This document shows, piece by piece, positions 1 to 11,300 of a stretch of DNA of 64,000 nt. The position numbers and the translations under genes are program-made. The DNA is from Tubulanus polymorphus. Lineage: Eukaryota > Nemertea > Palaeonemertea > Tubulaniformes > Tubulanidae. Position 1 is the stretch's first letter. Each line of letters starts with the position of its first letter. The DNA lies in contig NC_134036.1 in assembly GCF_964204645.1 (NCBI RefSeq), positions 1,612,001 through 1,676,000 on the forward strand, read 5' to 3'. The notes beneath the pieces are model-generated. The model saw only the letters and a program-made list of their open reading frames with translations, ran no database searches and was not told the origin of the DNA.

Positions 1-354
1 TCTTGAGCTTGTAGTTTATACGAAGTTTCGACTATATTCTGATATTCATCTTCAGGAATACCCAATTCCTCAACTTAATTGTGTTACCATACTACAATAA
101 GTCGAGCGGAGGGAGTTCCCCCCCCCCCCCCAAAAAAAACTTTTGTGGCTGTTCTACTCGTTGCTTTCCCAACAAGTGAGGTGGGAGGGAGTTAAGCAAG
201 GTTCTATACTCGCTCCCCTATTGTTGGTAGCTGGTCTAGTCACTAACTCCACTCCCACTGGTCACGCAGCTGGTCACTGAACCGAACATGACACCACCAG
301 AAGAACTGACCTGGACAGCCTGGACACCTGGTCCGAGCTCAATTGCCCACAAGC
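1..354. other. No gene seen
   Basis: There is a C-run followed by an A-run at about 120-138 and otherwise unremarkable sequence. Nothing supports a gene before the tRNA that follows. Confidence 0.5.
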
Positions 355-427
355 GGCGCCGTGGCTTAGCGGTTAAAGCGCCTGTCTAGTAAACAGGAGA
401 TCCCCGGTTCAAATCCGGGCGGTGCCT
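355..427 (+). tRNA. tRNA-Thr (anticodon AGT)
   Basis: The gene folds as a full cloverleaf. The acceptor stem pairs 355-361 with 420-426 (one G-T pair). The anticodon stem is 381-385 with 393-397 around the loop CTAGTAA, giving anticodon AGT at 388-390. The T stem is 403-407 with 415-419 around TTCAAAT. A TTTT pol III terminator follows immediately at 427-430. The sequence is very close to the metazoan tRNA-Thr-AGT consensus and has no intron. Unlike the tRNA-like SINE heads elsewhere in the window, every stem pairs, so it is probably functional. Confidence 0.96.
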
Positions 428-936
428 TTTAACTTTCTAAAAACTTTTTCTTTTCAGACTTATTCTAAGACCAGTGTAAAAATGTATTAAAAATATATTT
501 TCAAGAATCCGTGAAACAATCTTTCTTAAAAATTCTCCCAAAAAAATAAATTTTTTAGATAAATATTTTCAAAAACCCCCATTAAAACACGCATTCTTCC
601 TATAGGTACATAGTATGGTCATAGTAACCGACGAAGGTAAGTAACAGGTCTGGGAGTAATGGACGGATGATAAGCTAGGGTGGGTAAGCTACTAACGGCG
701 GATACTAATTGCGCAGACGTAATGCCGCGTATCGCGCAAACAGATGTCGCCTGACGATGCATAAAATAGGATTATTTTTCATCTAATCGATTTCGTATGG
801 AAAATCAATTTGTATTTTATGCTAAGATGATGGTGTCTGTTTCTGGCTCGCGCGCAAGAGCCACATTTTACGAAGCTCTGTGTGAATAATATAGAATTTA
901 CATCTAAAATTCGATTCGATAATTGTTCTAATGTTG
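428..936. other. AT-rich intergenic sequence
   Basis: I see no exon, repeat array or RNA gene that can be supported here. Confidence 0.4.
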
Positions 937-1224
937 AATAAGATAAAATCCCACTATTTACAGATTAAAAGAATTTAAAAACCAGAATTTATTTATTAAA
1001 TCTAAAATATATAAAAGACACGACGTTTCGATCTCACCCTAGAAATCATCGTCAGGTGTGAGATTTAGATTAAAATTACCCCTGTTTTTAATCTAAATTT
1101 CACACCTGACGATGATCTCTAGGGTGAGATCGAAACGTCGTGTCTTTTATATATTTTAGATTGAATAAATAAATTCTTGTTTTTAAATTCTTTTAATCTG
1201 TAAATAGTGGGATTTTATCTTATT
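937..1224. repeat. Large fold-back inverted repeat
   Basis: Two arms of roughly 137 bp (937-1075 and 1089-1224) are near-perfect reverse complements separated by a short AT-rich spacer. Both carry the block ACGACGTTTCGATCTCACCC or its complement. It has no coding capacity, so it looks like a fold-back MITE or a head-to-head duplicated element. A related fragment (GAGTTCGAAACGCCGTGCTTT) is seen at about 32830-32870. Confidence 0.85.
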
Positions 1225-1931
1225 ATCCGTTCACCACGTTTGAGTGTGGTTATCGTTCTATTCAAATGTCAAATTCTAAATAATTTAGATTAGGCCTATG
1301 TATTTTAAGTCTAAAAAAGATCCCAATCATAACTGAATTTTCAGATAGTGCTGCTGCTGTTGGCGATGAAAAAAAAATAAACAAATCATTTTTCGAACAA
1401 TCGCAAAAGCCAAGGGTTTATCTATGTAACATAATGATTCTATGCACAACCCGGTCACACACTCACTTGCCAGGAACAGATCTCTTCAATTATAATTTCA
1501 AAGAATAGAAAAAATAATTTAATAATCACAAAGATTGGGTGCCTACCACATCGTGTTCCTCATTGTTTTAAAAGACGCCATTTCGGGTCTCGGTGATCCA
1601 AAACGTATCCTCACCACGACGACACCAGAAAGTTCTGATTTTCAAAATTCTCGATGTCCTAAACCCGTTGGTCGACGACAATATCCTATTTTCTACACGC
1701 TTTTACGATATGATACACCAGCACGTTGAATATGTATAAATCGTTCCAATATGCTCCACTCGGCTGCTGTGCTATAATAGCGGAGATGTTTTTAATCTGA
1801 ACGCACGTTATAATCCATTGTCTCTCCTTCTCTCTCAATCGCGTCTCATGGCGTATTCCATTAACGAGAAAATGGTTTATTATCGTCGTTTTTACTATCA
1901 AACAATGTGTTCACATTGATGAAACACTCCT

Positions 1932-2072
1932 GGGGCCGGTTCCATAGTCACGACTTAAGACCAAAAGTGGTCTTAAAACCTTAAGACTGGTCTTAAGTTG
2001 TTAGATTGGCTATAGAACTAAGTTTGTCTTAAACCGGTCTTAAGTCTATGCTCTGTCTATGGAACCGGCCCT
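1932..2072. mobile_element. MITE with GGGCCGGTTCCATAG termini
   Basis: The terminal inverted repeats are GGGGCCGGTTCCATAG on the left and CTATGGAACCGGCCC on the right. The interior is rich in alternating CTTAAGAC/GTCTTAAG motifs that can fold back. There is no coding sequence. Relatives occur at 5790-6110, 31950-32160, 40262-40350, 53160-53270 and about 63945-63970, so this is a dispersed non-autonomous DNA-transposon family. Confidence 0.75.
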
Positions 2073-2950
2073 GGACTCCGCGTTGTAAAGATGATATAAA
2101 ATCCTTCGTTGATTAGAATGAAAAGGCGGTCTGAAATTTCTCCGTGAGCTAGTGTGTAGTTTATAAAGTGTGGGGTGAAGACGATATAAGAAATACCTGC
2201 ACACTAAGCATAAAAAAGAGTTCAAAACGTTTCCTCGGGCCGGTGTTCAACCGTGCCTAAATTAAGCCCATACAAGTGTTGGTCAGGATTTCTATGTAGA
2301 TGTATGGGGTAGGTCTAAGCCTATAGATCCTTTAACATATGGTCCAATAAACTTTATCTATTTATGTTTCGCGTGATCATCTAATATTTTTTGCTCTGAT
2401 TCGCTCTGCGTGAAATGCTACGTGTTCTGTTATCCGCTAGATGGCACCCGCACTCGCTGGGATTCGAAACCGATCCACTAGCATTGGCGACGCAATAGAC
2501 TGGTTGCCGGTCTCTACCTTCAGTTCCTATTCTGACTGCGAATGCAGGTGGGTGCCGAATTGGACAGGCGACCAGTCTAGCGACGCAACAAATCCAGTTA
2601 AAACGACCGACCGATAGATGGCGGCGTAGTGCAACGCTTCGCGTTGTTAATTTGCATAAATTTGTTGTCCGGTGACGCGGAGACGACGAAAACGGACGGC
2701 ATTGTTGAGCGTTTAAAGCTATGTTTATTGAATATTCAAGAAAGAAAGGCTACAAACTAACGTTACATATTTTCGTATAGAATAAATTCATTTAAATTTT
2801 CGAGAAAATGAACAATTTTAGATTGAAAACTACGGAAAGTTTCGTTTTTAATAATACACTGTACACGTAATACAAGGTTGACACCGATTCTGCGGACGAT
2901 GCGAACCATGCAGCAAGATTATTTCTACGGGGTTCACCGAGAATCTGTTG
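2073..2950. other. Intergenic, fragments of dispersed repeats
   Basis: A block starting GGGCCGGTGTTCAACCGTGC at about 2238 resembles the end of a further MITE. The rest contains nothing I can assign. Confidence 0.3.
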
Positions 2951-2959
2951 TATGAGGCG

Positions 2960-3293
2960 CCAGTGGATAGTCGACATAAGTCACAATTAAAACTTCATTG
3001 TTATTATCCGCTGGTTATCTTTAAGAAACTTTTCAGCAACTGGCTCCTGTTCCATCAGTTCGACTATAAAGGGCCAATAGGTGGTACAACAAAATTAGTA
3101 CAATCTTCCGAATGCGCACAAAAATATCTTGACACAAAACAACATGAATGTTATAATTTAGGGGCTGCAGTTGCTGAAATGTTTGTCTGCGTAAACCAGT
3201 GGATAGTTGACGTAGTGGCAATCAAAACATCATTGTTACTACGGTAACTATCCGCCGGTTATCGTAAACCAAACTTCGGGCAACTGAAGCCCC
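2960..3293. mobile_element. Palindromic MITE, GGGGCTGCAGTTGCT family
   Basis: The full copy spans 3161-3293, with ends GGGGCTGCAGTTGCT and a degenerate AACTGAAGCCCC. Its interior reads CCAGTGGATAGTTGAC then TATCCGCCGGTTATC, an internal inverted repeat. A partial copy of the interior lies just before it (2960-3050). Other copies are at 48605-49070 and 56527-56652. It is non-coding. Confidence 0.75.
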
Positions 3294-3533
3294 AGACTTT
3301 TACATGCACTATCTTTGTTCAAACTTTTAACCAATATCTGATCCGGCATTCGTAACCACTACTAACCTATGAGAAACAGAGACTGGTCCACGCTTTATTA
3401 ATTTCTAACTCATATTTAATTGAAAAGGAATGATAGATATTGTTAATGGAATGACAAAATCTGAACCCAAAACACGAAGATAACCGTTAAAAAACCACGG
3501 TGACGATTATATCGATTAATTCAGCATGAATTC

Positions 3534-3750
3534 ATGACGTCATACGTAAATATAGTATCACCCTATGACGTCATCAGTAACGTTCGGTTCATTTGAATAT
3601 TTTCCAATGACGTCATCGGTATTATTGTGCCCATTTCTATATTCACCATATGACGTCAGACAGATGAGTTTTTGTCGACACCTCAAAGTGCGATATCCAC
3701 TCCACATAACTATGTTCAATATCGCTTTAGGAGTGAACTCTATGACGTCA
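3534..3750. promoter_or_regulatory. Cluster of five CRE-like TGACGTCA sites
   Basis: TGACGTCA occurs at about 3535, 3565, 3608, 3652 and 3742, each preceded by A or TA and mostly followed by TCGG or TCAG. The perfect CREB/ATF palindrome is seen directly, but a regulatory function is inference. The sites may descend from the dispersed GATGATGTCATAGG repeat, with CpG in place of TpG. Confidence 0.35.
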
Positions 3751-4149
3751 TCGGTGTGCGAGCGCGATTCCCTAAGACAAAACGTTCTAAAGACCTGATT
3801 TAGAAATGTTTCTCCCGAAACGACGATAGTTTGCTTGTTTCGTTTATTTTGCGCCGATCGCCGCGGCCGAGAGAGATCACGTGGTGTTTCCGCTATTTAC
3901 TCATTTCGTCACTTTCATGATCCTCCGCCCAGCCTAAAACCGACAGTATACGGCTACCCAGCGTAGTTAGTGTCTATAGATGGTTCCACGCTCACGCCGT
4001 TAGCCGCCAGGGGGCGTTATTGATAGGTGTCACGTGAGACGGCCGTATTTCCGGAATTCAAGTTTCTCAGATATCGACTAGCCCGCTCTAACGATTTTAT
4101 CATATAAAATTCTGAAATAGAAAAATAATAAGCTTGAACCCGTTAACTG

Positions 4150-4620
4150 TGAGACAACATTCTTGCAATAGAGGGCGCTATACGGTCAGAGATATAACAT
4201 AATAACAGCCTTTTGAACTTTCGCAAAACCGGGGGCGATTTACGGTCAGATTTATCACGAAGTGGAGGCATGTTTAACTTTCACAACACCAGAGGGCGCT
4301 TTACGGTCAGATTTATCACGAAGTGGAGGCGTGTTCACCTTTCACAACAACAGAGGGCGATTTACGGTCAGATTTATCACGAAGTGGAGGCGTGTTTAAC
4401 TTTCACAACACCAGAGGGCGCTTTACGGTCAGATTTATCACGAAGTGGAGAAGTGTTCACCTTTCACAACACTAGGGGGCGCTTTGCGGACGGTCAAATT
4501 AAGTACAAAGTGGAGGTGTGTACGTGTTTCGCCACACCAGGGGGCGCTTGACGGTCAGAATTATTGCAATGTTGAGGCGTGTTAAACCTTCAAACAGCAG
4601 GGGGCGCTCAGATTCATTAC
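4150..4620. repeat. About 61-bp minisatellite carrying CTCF-like motifs
   Basis: About seven to eight degenerate units contain AGAGGGCGCTTTACGGTCAG, then ATTTATCACGAAGTGGAGG, then TTTCACAACACC. Each unit has a CAC(C/T)AG(A/G)GGGCGC-type core (about 4169, 4229, 4290, 4351, 4411, 4471, 4533 and 4598). The last units are diverged. Open frames through the array are a by-product of the repeat. Confidence 0.85.
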
Positions 4621-4879
4621 ATACTTGGTAATAAGATTATAACCGGGAAATTAATATGGTTGCGTGGATATTATGCCTGACTAATTTATACTCCATGCGT
4701 TGCATTCAATTATGCCTCATGTATAACGCTTATGGTTGGAGTAGGATTAATATCTCCTCTTCGACTTATAGAAATGATACCTTCCAATATGTCCCAGGCA
4801 ATATGTCCCAGACTGTAAATAGTGACAATAGTGTTATTTTTTGATCATTTTTCTATTTTCATAAGATATTTTCAAAATA

Positions 4880-4884
<5 letters not shown>

Positions 4885-4960
<76 letters not shown>
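4885..4960. repeat. (TA)n microsatellite
   Basis: An uninterrupted TA dinucleotide run of about 75 bases. Confidence 0.95.
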
Positions 4961-4961
<1 letters not shown>

Positions 4962-5219
4962 TTTTAAACTCAGCAGAAATGAGAGGTATGAATTGTTTAG
5001 AGCCTTATCTATTCATCTTAAACCACCAACACAACTTGATGGGAGGGGAATAACAGTCATATGAAACGTACCTTTTAGATGGATTAACTTTTGTAGAATT
5101 TCCCTGAAACAAGAAGAGAGAAAAGTTGTCAGTTAATTCTGTTCTGTGGCATGTGGTCTTCTTATATCAATCAATCCCTTCACACATTTTCAATCGTCCA
5201 TCAAAGAAAGTTATTAATT

Positions 5220-5575
5220 GAAAATGAACTATATACACGAAAATGAACTACTGTGCTTCACCTGAGACATTTTTAATTGAAAATGAACTACAAACACCAG
5301 ACATTAGACATTTTATCAGAACACTTTCAAAAACTGATCGTCCACACTTCACATGTGTTCAGTGCTTCATCTGAGACATTTCTAATTGAAAATGAACTAC
5401 AAACACCAGATATTAGACATTTTATCAGCACACTTTCAAAAACTGATCGTCCACACTTCACATGTGTTCAGTGCTTCACCTGAGACATTTCTAATTGAAA
5501 ATGAACTACAAACACCAGACATAAGACATTTTATCAGCACACTTCCAAAAACTGATCGTCAACACTTAATATTCG
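5220..5575. repeat. About 109-bp tandem repeat
   Basis: About three copies of a unit containing ATGAACTACAAACACCAGAC, TTAGACATTTTATCAG and CACATGTGTTCAGTGCTTCA. The same family forms a second array at 15740-16030. Apparent reading frames here are repeat translation. Confidence 0.9.
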
Positions 5576-5580
5576 TGTGT

Positions 5581-5790
5581 ATGACTGTGTGGGGTTCAGT
5601 AGTTCAAGTTGTAATCGTCTGCGCTCTTGTGAGCTGTAATCCGATCTGTAGTTGTAACATGCCATCCCCAAATATTGTGTATTCCTTTATCCCACCCCAG
5701 GGCACTAAACCATCCTTCCGCGGAAGCCACAACTTACACAAAAATCGCGGAGAAGCACCGGTTTCAAGACTTTCCACACAAAGGGTCAGT
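5581..5790 (+). CDS. Candidate exon of a small secreted protein
   Basis: The ATG at 5581 opens a frame whose first about 20 residues look like a signal peptide (MTVWGSVVQVVIVCALVSC), followed by a Cys-containing stretch and a basic region ending LSTQR. A possible donor (AAAGG|GTCAGT) at about 5788 precedes a MITE-derived array. A phase-compatible candidate exon lies at 6233-6355 (TACAG before it, AAA|GTGAGG after it, 41 codons). I do not recognise the product. The start context is weak and the upstream sequence is repeat, so this may be chance. Confidence 0.22.
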
Positions 5791-6110
5791 AACACTAGAT
5801 TAAGGACCAGTCTAAACTCATTTTGGTTCTATAACTAATCTAACAACTCAAGACCGGCCTAAGCTCATTTTAGTTCTATAAACAATCTAACAACTTGAGA
5901 CCAGTCTAAGCTCATTTTAGTTCTATAACCAATCTCACAACTTGAGACCAGTCTAAGCTCATTTTAGTTCTATAACCAATCTCACAACTTAAGACCAGTC
6001 TAAGCTCATTTTTCTATAGCCAATCTAACAACTTAAGACCAGTCTAAACTCATTTCAGTTTTGAAGCCAATGAACCAACTTAAGACCAGTCTAAGCCACT
6101 TGTTTCTTAT
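5790..6110. repeat. About 47-bp tandem array derived from the GGGCCGGTT MITE
   Basis: About seven units of GACCAGTCTAAGCTCATTTT followed by AGTTCTATAACCAATCTAAC. The motifs match the interior of the MITE at 1932-2072, so internal tandem expansion of that element is likely. A shorter piece occurs at 40262-40350. Confidence 0.8.
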
Positions 6111-6494
6111 TGTTGTTAGGTTTCTATGGCCGCCTATATTATTTGGCATAGAATTTTCTTGGTGACGTATAAGGAACCGGAAATGACGAAATACAAAATG
6201 GCTGCTGACTAAGCCGAGTGACTCTCGTACAGATGGTGACTTGTTGCATTGATACAGAGGTCGCCAGGGCTCCAATAGAAAATGCTAATAAGGCAAAAGA
6301 AGTCATTCATAAAATGATAATCGTGAACGCCGAAGACGAGGAAACGTCGATGAAAGTGAGGAATCTCTCGGGTTCGATCGATCATCGAAAACAATACGTT
6401 GATAACTCCAACGCGAACCGACGCCGATGAATGGGAAGAAAGTAAATGATTTTCTCGCGAAATCGATCCTGACATTTTCCGAATCACCTCAAAT

Positions 6495-6875
<381 letters not shown>

Positions 6876-7403
6876 CCCCACTATTTCTCTCTGTGGCTGA
6901 TGACGACCACAAACTCGAGAAAAATCATAATAACGCATTCAAATCATCTGCCGTCCGTCCGTTCATTCATAAAAAAACATACCATCACCTCAACATCATA
7001 TCGACCACAGCCGCCGGTTGAATGAGTGAAACGTGAACCTAAACCGTATTAAAACCTGAACTCCACGGAGAGAGTGGAGACAGAGAGAGAGACAGAGACA
7101 GAGGGATGGAGAGAGGTGCGAATCGAGGATCTGGAAGTAGAAACATGCGCGCGCATACCGGCGAGCCTGTTCGTGAATGAAAGTGAATATGAACGAACAA
7201 CAGACGAATAAGACGCCATGTTTTTTTCTATAAACGGATAAATCGATTCATCCCCTCGGAGAATATCACCGAATATAATCTCAAGTTACAAGACGTGGTC
7301 TCTCCTTCTTACTTTCAACCAGAAATAACTATGCAAACCAACAACACCGAACGCTGTACACTCTTAGAGGAAACGGCGGCGTCGCCAGTTAATCTAGTTT
7401 AAG

Positions 7404-7535
<132 letters not shown>

Positions 7536-7825
7536 ATGGCTGCATCAATTTAGTAATGTAAATAGAGACGGGAAGACGACAAATGTTGGATCTATTTTTG
7601 GTTAGATATCTCGTCGGACACTTCGAGATTTCTGTCAAGATTCGTTGACTTGATTTTCATAAAGGCAGCAGTTGTCATTCCCACAACTCGCTTGCCAGAG
7701 ACTGCCACCCATTCCGAACCGACGACCGACTTAATTGTTTTCCGACGGCGCTGTAATGTAAACATGTGTGGGAGGACAAAATCGTCTGGGCCAGCCGACG
7801 ACGGCGGCCATCTTGAAACCGTTGG

Positions 7826-8200
7826 AAGGTCGTCATTGGTAACTAATCATAATTTTACTGAATCGTTGAAGTTATCGAAAATGAGAAGGTCGTCATTAGT
7901 AACTAATCATAATTTTACTGAATCGTTGAAGTTATCGAGAATGAGAAGGTCGTCATTAGTAACTAATCATAATTTTACTGAATCGTTGAAGTTATCGAAA
8001 ATGAGAAGGTCGTCATTAGTAACTAATCATAATTTTACTGAATAGTTGAAGTTATTGAGAATGAGAAGGTCGTCATTAGTAACTAATCATAATTTTACTG
8101 AATCGTTGAAGTTATCGAGAATGAGAAGGTCGTCATTAGTAACTAATCATAATTTTACTGAATCGTTGAAGTTATCGAGAATGAGAAGGTCGTCATCAGT
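7826..8200. repeat. 60-bp minisatellite, six copies
   Basis: Almost identical units of exactly 60 bases (AAGGTCGTCATTAGTAACTA, then ATCATAATTTTACTGAATCG, then TTGAAGTTATCGAGAATGAG). Because 60 is divisible by three, one plus-strand frame stays open as a 20-residue repeat with Arg-Arg at the junctions. One unit has TAG at 8043. DNA-level identity argues for a minisatellite rather than selected protein repeats. Confidence 0.9.
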
Positions 8201-8372
8201 CACTTGTATATACTTTGTATTCGGCCAAGCGTCAATTTAAATATTTAGCATAATACAATTAAAAGTAACAAGTAGCTTTAAACAGACTGTGTTCTTGTTC
8301 AAATGAAACAAAAAAACAATGAATAATTTTGCATAAATTTGAATATTCAAATGACTTATATATATTACTTAC

Positions 8373-11300
8373 CTACATCGGGAATAGAATATTTTGACTC
8401 TATCGCAATATTTGTTTCTGAAACGAAAGTGTCATTTAGTTAGTGTTTATTTCTGAAGGGGTGGGGAGTGGTAGTCCAAGGAAACATGGCCACCTTATCT
8501 TTTCTGGAAGCCATATTTTCTGGACGTATGACCACGCGAATTTGATGATGTCATTGGGGGATATATGAAGGCAAGCATCTCAAGGGGCCTTTCATACAAT
8601 AGGGTATGGCGGTTATTGTTAACGGTTATCAGATGCTTACCTATACACTGTATATAGTATTATCAGATGCTTACCTATAAACTGTGATCGTTTTTATACA
8701 TTTGTAATTACAACCCACGAATAACGACACGTCATCGGGAGATACGGACGAACATATGACGTCTTCACAAGTTGCGTAGGAAATGTTTGAATTCCAGAAA
8801 TTCGTAGTCGACACAGTGGCTACAAAAACAAAACAGGCATTAGTTGCGTAGTAATGTTGTTAATCATTGAATCAATGTGGAAATAATTAAAACAAAAATC
8901 TCAGTTTAAATTTGTCACGAACACATGGTTGCAAGGCGCCTGAGCTTTGTAAACACTATGTGAATATTAGTCGGTGCAACTCGACCCGAAATTAGTGCGC
9001 ATTCGTACAATAAACAATAAAGAGTTTATTGCAGTTTATTGAGAGTATTTCAGAGTTTATTGAATTTAGCTAATTGGACCGTTGGGTTTTTCAAAATGTC
9101 AACGACTAGCCACATACTGCTACCCCCTGGGTACATTGCGAGTAACACAGCCGTTATTAATTAACTGAATGACCTTTTCATTTAATTAATCCCGACGAAT
9201 CAAGAAGGTTTCATCATCTGCCATTAATGGTCGATTCGGTGTCGGAACACATGGTTACACCCAGCCTCGCTTGCCGGGGTTCGATTGCCTTCCATTGAAA
9301 GCTCACACAAGCCAACACAAACCCTTCAATGGTCTATTAACAGCGCCCGAGATTTCTTGTGCGGACGGGTTGCCGCTTAGCGGCCACCAGTCTATGCATC
9401 TAGCCAATCATCGAATCTGATTGGCTAGATGCATAGACTAGTGGCCGCTTAGCGGCAGGCAACCTGTCCGCACAAGAATCGGGCAAAGTCATAGACCAAA
9501 ATGAAGAGTTTGCGGCCTGGGTTTGTGTTAGCGTTAGCTCTCTCGACACGAGACAACCAAACCCTGGTAAGTGAGGATGGAAAGCGGCTGTAGAAGTGAC
9601 TGTTAATCAATGTTTCCGAGGAAGCTCAACTGTATTTATAAAACAGTTAACGATTCTATTAGAATCCACACTGATAGCTTCTTCCTTCCGTCTCAAATGT
9701 TTATAACGAACGAGTGACTATTTCTACTCCATCATCGGCTCCGACCGCCCCCACCCACCCTCACCTCGGAGATACATTGAGCCGGACATTGTGGCTTCTC
9801 CTCCTCCGCGCATAGCACCCTGTATAGCCTAGCAGCAACCTAGTGAGACAGATACCTTCTCCTCCCCTCACAGCCTAACAATTCCCGTAGTGGGGTTACC
9901 TGCAAGTAACTTCCCCATCCCTTCACAGCTATGGCATCAGCACCCTAATGACAATACCTTGCCCTCCCCTCACAGCTCTGGTATCGGCTCCCTAGTGACG
10001 TTACCTTCAAATAACTTCCCCTTCCCTCACAGCTATGGTATCAGCACCCTAGTGACGTCACCTTCAAATTACTTTCCCTCCCCTCACAGCTATGGTATCG
10101 GCACCCTAGTGACGTTACCTTCAAATAACTCCCCCTTCCCTCACAGCTATGGTATCAGCACCCTAGTGACGTCACCTTCAAATTACTTTCCCTCCCCTCA
10201 CAGCTATGGTATCGGCACCCTAGTGACGTTACCTTCAAACAATTCCCCCCTCACAGCTAAGGTACTATCAGCACCCAGTGGTGTTACCTTCAAATAACTT
10301 CCCCTCCCCTTACAACTTTGGGAGCAGCACCCTAGCGGCGTTACCTTCAAATAACTCCCCCTCCCCTTACAACTTTGGTATCAGCACCCTAGTGACGTCA
10401 CCTTCAAATAACTTCCCCTCCCCTCACAGCTATGGTAGCAGCACCCTAGTGACGTTACCTTCCCTCACCGCTAACCCCCTGTTTCGCTGCCGGCAGGTGT
10501 GGTGGGTCTGTAAAGGACACTCAATCAAAAAATCTAACGAAATTTACAAACCAAATAAACAACAGGGACAATCCCTATTTTAAGATAAAAAAACTTCGGG
10601 TCTGAACGAACGGTAAAAAATAATCAGTTCAGCTTACGACCTCGCTAGAAAATGAAATCTGTGTTGTAAGTAATAATAACGGAATAAAACAAACTGATTG
10701 ATATCTGGAGGAGTGTGAATTGTTTCTGAAGGAGTGCTCGGGCGTGTCGTCTGGGGCCGACACGAGTTGCTACGTGACACTGCCGTCTGTTCACGTATTT
10801 ACCGATTGTTGTTTATGACTAATAGCCAGACTCGATTATAACAGTCGCAGAAATGTTTGCTGTTTATTTTGAAACGGAGAAAGGCCGGATGGGAAAGTAA
10901 CTGGGATGGTCGGGAGCGGCGGGCGGGGGTGTGGTGCTCGGAATATAGCAGTCTCACAAGTCGTCGTGGGGGTCACTTTCACGTCCATAGTTTAGATTTA
11001 AGACAAATCTAAAGATAACCTAATTCTATGGACTAACTTGTCTTAAGACATTTGATCCTATTTTTGGACTGCGGACGGAGAAGGCCAGGGATGTGTAGGC
11101 CTACTTGACAAGGCTGATTTGTGGCAAGCTTCAGTTCTGTTTGAGAGAGGGAATGTTTAGCGAGGAAACCGGATCTAAAGGGTTGGAGGCAACAGCCAAT
11201 TGAACAATGGGAATTGAAGCTACAATTTTTACACAGGCCCTTTCGTAGCAGTTGAATTTGGAGGGGGATGGGGGCGTAGGGGGCGTTGGGGAAAGAGTAA

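Noticed and set aside
7826-8200. CRISPR-like array
   Set aside because: The units are contiguous 60-bp tandem copies without distinct spacers, in a eukaryotic setting.
9890-10583. Pro/Ser-rich plus-strand open frames
   Set aside because: They are produced by the CTCACAGCTATGG minisatellite, which is also present at two other loci in other frames.
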